Below are positions 7,713 to 14,586 of a stretch of 14,612 nucleotides of DNA, piece after piece. Below the pieces are notes generated by a model. It was given only the letters and a program-made list of their open reading frames with translations, did no database searches and had not been told where the DNA came from. The translations under genes were made by a program, and so were the position numbers. Source of the DNA: RUG11237 sp964450185 (GTDB taxonomy: Bacteria > Bacillota > Clostridia > Lachnospirales > Lachnospiraceae); assembly GCA_964450185.1 (NCBI GenBank), contig CAYVCL010000070.1:1-14612 (forward strand). The letters run 5' to 3'. Each line of letters starts with the position of its first letter. Positions within the stretch are counted from its first letter, which is position 1.

Positions 7713-8597
7713 TTATTTTTCCCTGTGAATCAAATACTGAATCAATTCCACAAGAAATTCTTTTTCCCCATGAAAACAGTTGATGGTTTCGATGGCATGT
7801 TTTGACAGTCTTTCTACATCTTTTGCAGACGCTTCCAAACCTTCAAAGGTTACATAAGTCGTTTTGTTATTCTTTTCATCACTGAATACCGGCTTACCGA
7901 GAACTTCTGTGGTACTGGTTACATCTAAAATATCGTCCTGTATCTGAAATGCCAGACCGATATCAGCGGCTGCACTTCTTACCTGTTCCACCTGTTCTTT
8001 GGATGCACCGGCAAGTATCGCACCAATCATCATAGATGCCTCAATTAAAGCACCTGTTTTTAAGCGATAAATAAAATCTAAGCGTTCCCGCTCCAATGGT
8101 TTTCCTACCGCTTCCACATCTACTACCTGACCGCCAATCATTCCATAAATTCCGGCTTTCTCTGCCAATATCTGCAATGCCTTTGGAACTCCCTTGTTTT
8201 CTTCCATATCAAAAGCACGAAAAGCTGTTTCAAAAGCATAATTAAGCAAGGCATCTCCTGCCAAAATTCCCATGGCATGCCCATATACTATATGCGTGGT
8301 TTTTCTGCCACGGCGGTACTCATCATTGTCCATAGCAGGTAAATCATCATGCACCAGAGAGTAGGTATGTATCATTTCCATAGCAGCCATAAACGGCTCG
8401 ATTACCTTATCCTTGCCGCCAAACAACTGATATGTTTCCATCATAAGTAACGGACGAATACGTTTTCCTCCTGCTGTAATGCTATAATTCATTGCTGACA
8501 TTACATTTTTCTGAAATCCTTCTTCTTTTGGAAGGTATTCCTGAAGAATTTGTTCTATTTTGGAAACTTTTTGTTCCATTTCTGCCTTAAAATTCAC
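7713..8597 (-). CDS. ispA: Farnesyl/geranyl diphosphate synthase (short-chain polyprenyl synthase)
   Basis: A 294-aa all-helical prenyltransferase. The first Asp-rich motif, DDLPAMD at 84-90, has the two-residue insertion typical of bacterial type II FPP synthases; the second, DDILD, is at 221-225. GGKRIRP (43-49) binds the diphosphate. A Tyr at position -5 before the first motif fits a farnesyl-length product, although geranylgeranyl specificity cannot be excluded. The enzyme joins IPP to DMAPP/GPP to feed quinone, undecaprenyl and other lipid carriers. The chosen start is the GTG at 8597, which overlaps the xseB stop by 11 nt and has a GGAGGG-type site inside xseB. An in-frame ATG at 8579 (Met7) with AAGG upstream is a possible alternative. 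Confidence 0.95.
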   Translation of the reverse strand: MNFKAEMEQKVSKIEQILQEYLPKEEGFQKNVMSAMNYSITAGGKRIRPLLMMETYQLFGGKDKVIEPFMAAMEMIHTYSLVHDDLPAMDNDEYRRGRKTTHIVYGHAMGILAGDALLNYAFETAFRAFDMEENKGVPKALQILAEKAGIYGMIGGQVVDVEAVGKPLERERLDFIYRLKTGALIEASMMIGAILAGASKEQVEQVRSAAADIGLAFQIQDDILDVTSTTEVLGKPVFSDEKNNKTTYVTFEGLEASAKDVERLSKHAIETINCFHGEKEFLVELIQYLIHREK

Positions 8598-8796
8598 TTA
8601 CCTTGCCCTCCTCATTCATCAGCATAACCTTTTTCTCTACTTTATCTAATTTATCATTGCATGATTTCAGCAGTTTCATACCCTCTGCATAGGTTTTAAA
8701 AGCATCTTCCAAAGTAATGTCCCTGCTTTCTAACAAGCTTACCTTTTCTTCCAATTCTTCAAATATACTTTCGATTGTCTTTTCTTTTCCTGCCAT
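8587..8796 (-). CDS. xseB: Exodeoxyribonuclease VII small subunit
   Basis: A 69-aa, mostly helical acidic protein with the family pattern SIFEELEEKVSLLE...ITLEDAFKTYAEGMKLLKSCNDKL. XseB subunits bind the large subunit XseA to make exonuclease VII, which degrades single-stranded DNA from both ends to short oligonucleotides. The ATG at 8796 is 13 nt after the xseA stop codon, and its last 11 nt overlap ispA, so all three are cotranscribed and probably coupled. Confidence 0.95.
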   Translation of the reverse strand: MAGKEKTIESIFEELEEKVSLLESRDITLEDAFKTYAEGMKLLKSCNDKLDKVEKKVMLMNEEGKVSEF

Positions 8797-8809
8797 GGTT
8801 CTCTCTACC

Positions 8810-10015
8810 TTATACTCGTTTTTGCTTTTTTACGGTTACAACTTTTGCATTTATCGTTCCATCGGTCACATTGATTTCCAACATATCATCTTTTTTCACG
8901 TCGCCAACACTTTTTATTGCCTTGGCATCCTTCGACACAAAAGAATAGCCCTGATTCAATTTGGATGCCGGTGAAAGTCCATTCATTCGCTCAATATATA
9001 ACTGCAGTCTGTGGCGGTATTGCTCTACATAACGCTTCATACCTTCTTCTAGTCTGCGTTCCAGCTCTAAGGACTGGCGTTGCTTTTCTCTAACTTTTAT
9101 TTCAGGACTTAAAGCTCTTAGACGTACCTTGTAATTTTCGTACTGCTGGCGCTTGGAAACTACCTTAATTTCCAAATTTCGTTTTAAACTTTCTTCACAA
9201 CGCTGAATTTTTTGAAGCACTTCCTGAATATCGCAGACAGCAAGTTCTGCGCCTGCGGACGGTGTAGGTGCTCTTAAATCTGCCACATAGTCTGCAATGG
9301 TAACATCCGTTTCATGGCCAACCGCAGAAATAATTGGTGTACTACAGTCGAAAATTGCTCTGGCAACCATTTCTTCGTTAAATGCCCACAAATCTTCAAT
9401 AGAACCACCGCCACGCCCTACAATGATTACATCCACGCCATAAGCATCTAACATTTGTATGCCTTTTACAATGCTTTCCTTGGCTCCTTCGCCCTGCACC
9501 TGTGCCGGGTATAAAATCAACTGGACATATGGATTTCTTCTGGTGGACACCTGAATAATATCACGCACTGCCGCACCGGTAGCTGCTGTCACAATTCCCA
9601 CGGTCTTTGCATAAACAGGAATGGGCTGCTTGTATTCCTCTGCAAACATTCCCATTTCTGCCAGTTCTTTTTTCAATGCTTCAAAACGAAGATATAATTC
9701 TCCTGCACCGTCTAAGGTAATTTCACTGGCATACAGCTGGTATTTTCCATCTCGCTCAAAAATCTCCACACTGCCGCCTACAATGACTTTCTGTCCTTCT
9801 TCCAGACAAAAATTTAAACCTCTTCGCTTTCCGGCAAACATAATGCATGCTAAAGTGGTACTTTCATCTTTTATGGTAAAATAAATATGACCGGAGGTAT
9901 GGTATTTACAATTCGACACTTCGCCCTTTACATATACTCTTTTCAAGAAAAAATCCTGTGCAAACATGTTTTTGATATATGTATTTACTTGGGATACTGT
10001 ATAAGTGTTTGCCAT
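8810..10015 (-). CDS. xseA: Exodeoxyribonuclease VII large subunit
   Basis: A 401-aa protein of about the normal length. An N-terminal OB-fold (about 1-100; VKGEVSNCKYHTSGHIYFTIKD) binds single-stranded DNA. The catalytic domain carries GRGGGSIEDLWAFNEE at 200-215 and SAVGHETDVTIADYVADLRA at 230-249, both hallmarks of XseA. A coiled-coil arm follows at about 260-350, where the small subunits dock. The ATG at 10015 has GGAGGT 5 nt upstream. The order nusB-xseA-xseB-ispA-dxs is conserved across Firmicutes. Confidence 0.97.
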   Translation of the reverse strand: MANTYTVSQVNTYIKNMFAQDFFLKRVYVKGEVSNCKYHTSGHIYFTIKDESTTLACIMFAGKRRGLNFCLEEGQKVIVGGSVEIFERDGKYQLYASEITLDGAGELYLRFEALKKELAEMGMFAEEYKQPIPVYAKTVGIVTAATGAAVRDIIQVSTRRNPYVQLILYPAQVQGEGAKESIVKGIQMLDAYGVDVIIVGRGGGSIEDLWAFNEEMVARAIFDCSTPIISAVGHETDVTIADYVADLRAPTPSAGAELAVCDIQEVLQKIQRCEESLKRNLEIKVVSKRQQYENYKVRLRALSPEIKVREKQRQSLELERRLEEGMKRYVEQYRHRLQLYIERMNGLSPASKLNQGYSFVSKDAKAIKSVGDVKKDDMLEINVTDGTINAKVVTVKKQKRV

Positions 10016-10038
10016 GTGATACCTCCATAATCAGTCTG

Positions 10039-10452
10039 TTATGCCACCATTTTTGCTAAAATTCCATTGATAAAGGATGGTGCATCCTCTCCTCCGAATT
10101 TCTTTGCCAATTCTACCGCCTCGTTAATGGCTACACCGGTAGGCACATCATCATCATAACGAATTTCATAAAGAGCCAGACGAATAATAGTTAGTTCTAC
10201 CTTACCCATTCTGGAAATCTGCCATCCGTCAGATACTTCTTCAATTTCTTTGTCAATTTCTTCTAATTTTTCCACAATCGCATGGTATTTGTCCTGAATA
10301 TATTTCTGATTTTTCTCTGAAATTGTACTGCTTCCTTCCACTGGGATATCATCAAAATACAGATTCACCTGTTCTTTCATTTCTTCTTTTCCGTTAAATT
10401 CCACACGGAATAACAATTTAAAAATATTTTCTCTTAATTCACTTCTTTTCAT
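10039..10452 (-). CDS. nusB: Transcription antitermination factor NusB
   Basis: A 137-aa all-helical protein, typical NusB length. It starts MKRSELRENIFKLLFRVEF and has the C-terminal family segment GVAINEAVELAKKFGGEDAPSFINGILAKM. NusB with NusE (ribosomal protein S10) binds boxA RNA and prevents premature termination in rRNA operons. The ATG at 10452 lies 5 nt after AGGAGG. A 99-nt gap with a hairpin separates it from the Asp23-family gene upstream, unlike the tight spacing elsewhere in the operon. Confidence 0.97.
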   Translation of the reverse strand: MKRSELRENIFKLLFRVEFNGKEEMKEQVNLYFDDIPVEGSSTISEKNQKYIQDKYHAIVEKLEEIDKEIEEVSDGWQISRMGKVELTIIRLALYEIRYDDDVPTGVAINEAVELAKKFGGEDAPSFINGILAKMVA

Positions 10453-10497
10453 ACTTTCCTCCTACTGGTACGGACTATGTTTATACTTTAACTTACG

Positions 10498-10531
10498 AAA
10501 GGGATTAACCCTGATTCTGGTCAACCCCTCT
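10498..10531 (-). other. Hairpin in the yqhY-nusB intergenic gap
   Basis: In the minus-strand transcript GGGGTTGACC (10528-10519) pairs with GGTTAATCCC (10510-10501) around the 8-nt loop AGAATCAG, using two G-U wobbles. Three further pairs (A-U, G-U, A-U) can extend the base to 10531/10498. On the plus strand the wobble positions would be mismatches, so the structure belongs to the operon transcript. The following T run is only three long and is consumed by the extended stem, so this is a weak terminator at best. It could be a processing or attenuation element. Confidence 0.6.
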
Positions 10532-10551
10532 GACTATTTCCTATGTTTGTA

Positions 10552-10932
10552 TTATTTGCCGCTTTCCATATCTACGCCTGCAATTCGGATATTTACTTCC
10601 AAAACTTCCAGACCTGTCATATTTTCAATGGCTGTTTTAACTTTTTCCTGCACTTTGGCACTGGTAGCAGGAATACTGTAACCATAAGAAAGATTTAACG
10701 CAAGATATACGTTTACCTTTCCTCCTGTCACACTCACCTTAACCCCCTTAGAAAGATTCTTCATTCCAAGTCTGCTAACCAGTTCATTTGTCACATTCCC
10801 TGCCATGGATGTAACACCATCCACTTCAGTCGCTGCTAACCCCGCAATAATGGCAACAACTTCATCTGCAATCTGCACTGCCCCAAGCTCTCCATCTTCA
10901 TGAATTGTATATACATTTCTATCCTCTGTCAT
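10552..10932 (-). CDS. yqhY: Asp23/Gls24 family envelope stress protein (YqhY-like)
   Basis: A 126-aa protein with the Asp23/Gls24 core: ADEVVAIIAGLAATEVDGVTSMAG near the N-terminus and then alternating strands and helices to LEVLEVNIRIAGVDM. Members are small soluble or membrane-associated proteins linked to alkaline, cell-envelope or lipid stress. In Bacillus subtilis the homologue YqhY lies directly before nusB next to the acetyl-CoA carboxylase genes and influences fatty-acid synthesis; the carboxylase genes are not here. The ATG at 10932 has GGAGGT 7 nt upstream. It is the first gene after a strong promoter and therefore the leader of the ten-gene operon. Its precise role is unknown. Confidence 0.9.
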   Translation of the reverse strand: MTEDRNVYTIHEDGELGAVQIADEVVAIIAGLAATEVDGVTSMAGNVTNELVSRLGMKNLSKGVKVSVTGGKVNVYLALNLSYGYSIPATSAKVQEKVKTAIENMTGLEVLEVNIRIAGVDMESGK

Positions 10933-10986
10933 AATAATACCTCCAAATTTTCATAGTTCACTGCACTGCCAAAACTCATTTCTTAA

Positions 10987-11015
10987 AGTATAGCAGAAAA
11001 GGCTTTTTTTGCCAA
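10987..11015 (-). promoter_or_regulatory. Sigma-A type promoter of the yqhY-nusB-...-recN operon
   Basis: On the minus strand the -35 box TTGGCA (11015-11010) is followed after exactly 17 bp by the -10 box TATACT (10992-10987). Transcription would begin near 10980, leaving a leader of about 48 nt before the Asp23-family ATG. The spacer contains a short GGC-A7-GCC-TTTT motif that could weakly terminate readthrough from the transglutaminase gene. Confidence 0.8.
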
Positions 11016-11020
11016 CCTAT

Positions 11021-12262
11021 TTATATATTCCAGAAAATACTGATACACATCATATCTTCATCCAAAGAGTACTGAATTTCCGTATGGTTTTTGATAATAT
11101 AAAACACTTTGGAGTCTTCTATCAAATATGTCACCATTTCTTTATACAGCAAACTATTGTCACAGCGTATATGAGCCACTCCGGTACCGGATTGTTCCGC
11201 TTTCATAAACTGCAGTTTCAGCTGTTGTTTATCCAGTTCTTCATAATAGTATCCTTCTTTTACGTAATAATTATACTCGGTACTGTTACATTCCGGCAGT
11301 GGAATCTCCATTTCCGCCGTATGATTTACGTACATTTCCTTATCCGTAATTCCAAAATATTTGTAGGAAACTTCCCAGTCTACCTCTCTGGTTCCAATTT
11401 CATCCGCCTGATAATTTGGTTCACCCCAAGTAACATCAAACTGATAGTAATTTTCACCGATACGCACAATATTCCATGCATGAGGTTCTGTTTTCTCTCC
11501 ATTAAAGGCTGTTCCAGACACTAAAATGCTCTGAATTCCGGAACATTTCAATAAATATTGAAATGCTTCTGCATATCCCTGACATACCGATTTTCCATTG
11601 ATAAATACACTTACAATGTTCTGACTTTCCTCTGCGTTTGCATCATAGCTTGTGTTTGAAACAATTAAATCATATGCTTTCTTAACCTTTTCGTAGTCAT
11701 CGCTACACTGGGCAATTTCTTCCAGCCATACACTGGTCACCTTTGCTAAGGCATCCTGATAATTCTTTCTCTGACCTCTGTTCATAGTATAAAGGCCGGA
11801 ATACTTTATCTGTACTGTTTCCCCAGCCACTTCGTAAGGCTGTACCTGATAACCATTCACCCAAAACAGCTCCGGATTGTCTGCACATACATACTCATGT
11901 ATTTTCACTACTTGATCCACATCTGTGGAGGAAAGAGCTACATCTCCATTTAATTCATTTAACGCTCCCAGAATCTCAACGTAAATCTTCTTTTCTTCTT
12001 CATTTAAAAGCTGATAACAATAAGCCTGTTCATAGGACAATGCCTTTAACTGCTCATAATTCACCTTTCTTTCCTCTGCTGAGGTTTCCGCAGCATCGGC
12101 TGCCGGTACTACCACATCAGAGATAACTTTACTTCCGCTGAAATCTCCCGTTCCGCCAATATTTTGTTGTATTATACCTAATATATTACTGTATTTTCCT
12201 GTCAATCCTAACACTACAATCAGGATTACAAGAACCAGTAGGATTCCCTCTTTTTTCCTCAT
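11021..12262 (-). CDS. Membrane-anchored transglutaminase-like protein
   Basis: A 413-aa protein with one N-terminal hydrophobic segment (residues 7-21, after MRKKEG) that should act as an uncleaved signal anchor, leaving the rest outside the membrane. A transglutaminase-like core at about 190-285 has the Cys-His-Asp triad: Cys227 in SVCQGYAEA, His261 in HAWNIV and Asp276 in FDVTWG. The C-terminal 130 residues have no domain I recognise. Proteins of this fold act as cysteine proteases, peptidases or cross-linkers of cell-surface proteins; the substrate here is unknown. It begins 3 nt after the prfC stop codon with only a weak ribosome binding site (GGCGG-like), which suggests coupling to prfC translation. 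It ends just before the next operon promoter. Confidence 0.85.
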   Translation of the reverse strand: MRKKEGILLVLVILIVVLGLTGKYSNILGIIQQNIGGTGDFSGSKVISDVVVPAADAAETSAEERKVNYEQLKALSYEQAYCYQLLNEEEKKIYVEILGALNELNGDVALSSTDVDQVVKIHEYVCADNPELFWVNGYQVQPYEVAGETVQIKYSGLYTMNRGQRKNYQDALAKVTSVWLEEIAQCSDDYEKVKKAYDLIVSNTSYDANAEESQNIVSVFINGKSVCQGYAEAFQYLLKCSGIQSILVSGTAFNGEKTEPHAWNIVRIGENYYQFDVTWGEPNYQADEIGTREVDWEVSYKYFGITDKEMYVNHTAEMEIPLPECNSTEYNYYVKEGYYYEELDKQQLKLQFMKAEQSGTGVAHIRCDNSLLYKEMVTYLIEDSKVFYIIKNHTEIQYSLDEDMMCISIFWNI

Positions 12263-12265
12263 ATA

Positions 12266-13855
12266 TTAATTCCGCCCAAATTCTGATAATACTAATCCTT
12301 CGTTTCGTTCTAATGTCATACCGATGCTCCAACTGTTAACAAACAAAAGCAACGGCCTTCCCTTCAAATCAGTTATCTTTTTCATATCAGAAGTTCCTGA
12401 AATCTTATTTAAATCGATTTCATCATTTTCTATCCATCTGATATGTTCATACGGAAGATTTTCCATACGTATTTCCACATTATATTCATTTTCCAGTCTG
12501 TATTTTAACACATCAAACTGCAAAACACCAACTACTCCCACAATGATTTCTTCCATGCCGGTGTTATGCTCCTGAAAAATCTGAATGGCACCTTCCTGTG
12601 CTATCTGTGTTATCCCCTTTACAAACTGCTTACGCTTCATGGTGTCTACCTGACGCACTCTGGCAAAATGCTCCGGTGCAAAAGTTGGTATCCCTTCATA
12701 CTCAAATTTCTTTCCCGGCATACAAATGGTATCTCCAATCGAAAAAATACCGGGGTCAAATACACCAATAATATCGCCTGCATATGCTTCATCAATTACC
12801 TTTCTCTCCTGCGCCATCAACTGCTGCGGTTGAGAAAGTCGAAGCTTTCTTCCTCCCTGCACATGATAAACTTCTTTATCTGCATCAAATTTACCGGAAC
12901 AAATTCTCATAAAAGCAATTCTATCTCTATGAGCCTTGTTCATATTTGCCTGAATCTTAAATACAAAAGCGGAAAAATCTTCCGTCATAGGATCAATTTC
13001 TTTTCCATCAGCGATTCTTGGCAGTGGTGCATAAGTCATATTTAAAAAGTGTTTCAAAAATGTTTCCACACCAAAGTTTGTCAACGCAGAACCGAAAAAT
13101 ACCGGCGAAAGCTCACCCTTTGACACCAATTCCTGATCAAATTCAGCACTGGCACCATCTAACAGCTCAATTTCTTCCCTCAAAGTTGCTGCTGCTTCTT
13201 CACCAATATATTTTTCCAAATCATTTCCTTCTAAATCAACGGCTACTTCTTCGCCTTCTTTGGTTCCTTTTTCGGTGTCTGAGAAAAGCAATACTTTCTT
13301 TTCATTTCTATCATACACACCGCGGAATCCTTTTCCTGAGCCAATCGGCCAGTTTACCGGGCAAGTTGCAATTCCCAGTTCCTTTTCGATTTCATCTAAC
13401 AAATCAAAGGTATCGTTTGCATCTCTATCCATTTTATTAATAAATGTAAAAATTGGAATATGACGCATCACACATACTTTAAACAACTTTCTTGTCTGTG
13501 CTTCTACACCTTTGGAAGCATCAATTACCATCACCGCGGAATCCGCAGCCATCAATGTTCTATAAGTATCTTCCGAGAAGTCCTGATGCCCCGGTGTATC
13601 CAAAATATTGATACAACAGCCATCATACTCAAACTGGAGTACAGATGAAGTAACAGAAATACCTCTTTCTTTTTCAATTTCCATCCAGTCAGACACTGCA
13701 TGTCTTGCAGTTGCTTTTCCTTTTACAGAACCTGCCAGATTAATTGCTCCACCATAAAGCAAAAATTTCTCTGTTAATGTAGTTTTTCCCGCATCCGGGT
13801 GTGAAATAATTGCAAAGGTTCTTCTACGACCTATTTCTTTACTATAATCTGCCAC
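12266..13855 (-). CDS. prfC: Peptide chain release factor 3 (RF3, translational GTPase)
   Basis: A 529-aa protein, full RF3 length. The GTPase domain has G1 SHPDAGKT (18-25), the RF3-type switch region DWMEIEKERGISVTSSV (56-72), G3 DTPGH (86-90) and G4 NKMD (140-143). Domain II and the RF3 C-terminal domain follow. RF3 uses GTP to remove RF1/RF2 from the ribosome after peptide release. The DWMEIEKE segment and C-terminal region distinguish it from EF-G and the tetracycline-protection GTPases. The start is the GTG at 13855, 5 nt after AAGGAGG (13861-13867). An ATG overlaps it one frame off (ATGTG) but does not give a matching protein. It is transcribed from a strong promoter with a leader of about 94 nt. 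Confidence 0.96.
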   Translation of the reverse strand: MADYSKEIGRRRTFAIISHPDAGKTTLTEKFLLYGGAINLAGSVKGKATARHAVSDWMEIEKERGISVTSSVLQFEYDGCCINILDTPGHQDFSEDTYRTLMAADSAVMVIDASKGVEAQTRKLFKVCVMRHIPIFTFINKMDRDANDTFDLLDEIEKELGIATCPVNWPIGSGKGFRGVYDRNEKKVLLFSDTEKGTKEGEEVAVDLEGNDLEKYIGEEAAATLREEIELLDGASAEFDQELVSKGELSPVFFGSALTNFGVETFLKHFLNMTYAPLPRIADGKEIDPMTEDFSAFVFKIQANMNKAHRDRIAFMRICSGKFDADKEVYHVQGGRKLRLSQPQQLMAQERKVIDEAYAGDIIGVFDPGIFSIGDTICMPGKKFEYEGIPTFAPEHFARVRQVDTMKRKQFVKGITQIAQEGAIQIFQEHNTGMEEIIVGVVGVLQFDVLKYRLENEYNVEIRMENLPYEHIRWIENDEIDLNKISGTSDMKKITDLKGRPLLLFVNSWSIGMTLERNEGLVLSEFGRN

Positions 13856-13867
13856 ATTTTCCTCCTT

Positions 13868-13920
13868 GTCCTTTAGGACCTCACTTCATGTTTTTCTAGA
13901 TTTTCCTATGCTTTGGCATA
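13868..13920 (-). other. Two tetraloop mini-hairpins in the prfC leader
   Basis: In the minus-strand leader TATGC-CAAA-GCATA (13920-13907) forms a 5-bp hairpin and GTCC-TAAA-GGAC (13879-13868) a 4-bp hairpin. The second ends immediately before the AAGGAGG ribosome binding site. Both are short and could be chance; no known riboswitch pattern is recognised. Confidence 0.35.
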
Positions 13921-13955
13921 CTAAACTTAGGATATCTTATGCAATCTAATTACTA

Positions 13956-13984
13956 ATTGTACAATAGGGGATGGGGGTTGTCAA
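13956..13984 (-). promoter_or_regulatory. Strong sigma-A promoter of prfC
   Basis: On the minus strand a perfect -35 box TTGACA (13984-13979) is followed after 17 bp by the -10 box TACAAT (13961-13956). Transcription would start near 13949. The base of the long-stem element E1 begins only about 10 bp upstream of the -35 box, where UP-element or activator contacts would fall. Confidence 0.88.
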
Positions 13985-13994
13985 GAATGGGGTT

Positions 13995-14289
13995 GGGATT
14001 TTCTGTATATAAGATGATAGGAGTAAGTTGGTGGCGAACAGTACGCTCATAAGGGGGACAACTGCTTCCGGTCAAGGCAGAGGCAACGCGAAGGCAAACT
14101 AACTGTCAACTGCGACTAAGGACGCTCCGGAGAGCCGTCGCGCCCAGTCTTCGTAGACAGTGGATTTCGCCTTCGCTAAAAACGCCTCTTTAACCGCCTT
14201 GACCGGAAGCAGTTGTCCCCCTTATGAGCTGTTCTTGGCCAGCCACAAACTGTACACCACTATATTTTTAATATACAGATAAATTTCCC
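13995..14289 (+). repeat. Long-stem structured element E1 (unrecognised family)
   Basis: A nearly end-to-end inverted repeat of about 295 bp, GC-richer than its surroundings. The core is a perfect 34-bp stem, 14045-14078 with 14196-14229. Outward it continues as an imperfect stem: GAACAG/CTGTTC, GTGGC/GCCAC, CTGTATAT/ATATACAG (14003-14010 with 14271-14278) and finally GGGA/TCCC. Inward come AGAGGC/GCCTCT (14079-14084, 14184-14189) and CGAAGGC/GCCTTCG (14089-14095, 14169-14175). Next are ACTGTC/GACAGT (14102-14107, 14156-14161), GCGAC/GTCGC (14112-14116, 14137-14141) and GCTC-CGGA-GAGC (14124-14135). The unpaired segments AACG, AAACTA, GGATTTC and CTAAAAAC recur exactly or nearly so in E2. There is no open reading frame, transposase or U-tract. 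It could be a structured RNA gene or a hairpin-forming mobile DNA repeat. The strand given is that of the shared loop motifs, not a proven transcript. Confidence 0.85.
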
Positions 14290-14318
14290 TTAAGGAACTT
14301 TAATTCCTCCGACGTCTG

Positions 14319-14586
14319 GTATGCTTTTCTTTTTGTGTGGCAGAGTCTGTTGCGGTTGCCATGCACAGCCCATGATAGGCACAGAAGCTTGTCTTCGCAG
14401 GCGTTCAGGAAACGCTTTTAGCGGAGTTGAAATCCACTTCTTAGCAAGCACTTAGTGAGGAGCCCCTCCAGCGACGAACTTAGTGCGGCTTAGAAGTTAG
14501 TTTAACTCCGCGTTGTTTTCCGCCTGCGAAGACAAGCTTCTGTGCCTAGCATGGGCGTACAATGTCATTTAGATAAGAAAACATAC
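14319..14586 (-). repeat. Long-stem structured element E2 (same family as E1, opposite orientation)
   Basis: An inverted repeat of about 268 bp. The core is a perfect 28-bp stem, 14376-14403 with 14521-14548. Outward, GCCCATG/CATGGGC (14368-14374, 14550-14556) and GTATGcTTTTCTT/AAGAAAACATAC (14319-14331, 14575-14586) extend it. Read on the minus strand it matches the internal plan of E1. A 7-bp stem CGGAGTT/AACTCCG (14510-14504 with 14428-14422) and a 6-bp stem ACTTCT/AGAAGT (14497-14492 with 14441-14436) carry the same intervening loops, AAACTA (14503-14498) and GGATTTC (14435-14429). AACG (14514-14511) and CTAAAAGC (14421-14414) flank the 7-bp stem. The outer arms share no sequence with those of E1. 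No coding sequence is present. The short segment between the two elements (14290-14318) holds only a small AGGAA/TTCCT hairpin. Confidence 0.85.

Noticed and set aside
8577..8579. Alternative ATG start of ispA at Met7
   Set aside because: It remains possible, but the upstream GTG overlaps xseB in the usual coupled manner and keeps the normal N-terminal length.
11001..11013. GGC-A7-GCC-TTTT as a terminator after the transglutaminase-like gene
   Set aside because: Only three base pairs support the stem, and it sits within the spacer of the stronger yqhY promoter.
11009..11524. Plus-strand open frame of 171 codons
   Set aside because: It lies wholly opposite the transglutaminase-like gene, has no ribosome binding site or recognisable domain, and is a shadow of that gene's codon pattern.
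13855..13857. ATG overlapping the prfC start (ATGTG)
   Set aside because: It is in another frame; only the GTG reads into the RF3 protein with a correctly spaced AAGGAGG.
13995..14586. E1 and E2 as rho-independent terminators or an integron/attC or CRISPR array
   Set aside because: The stems are far longer than terminators and lack U-tracts; there are no RYYYAAC/GTTRRRY core boxes and no regularly spaced direct repeats.
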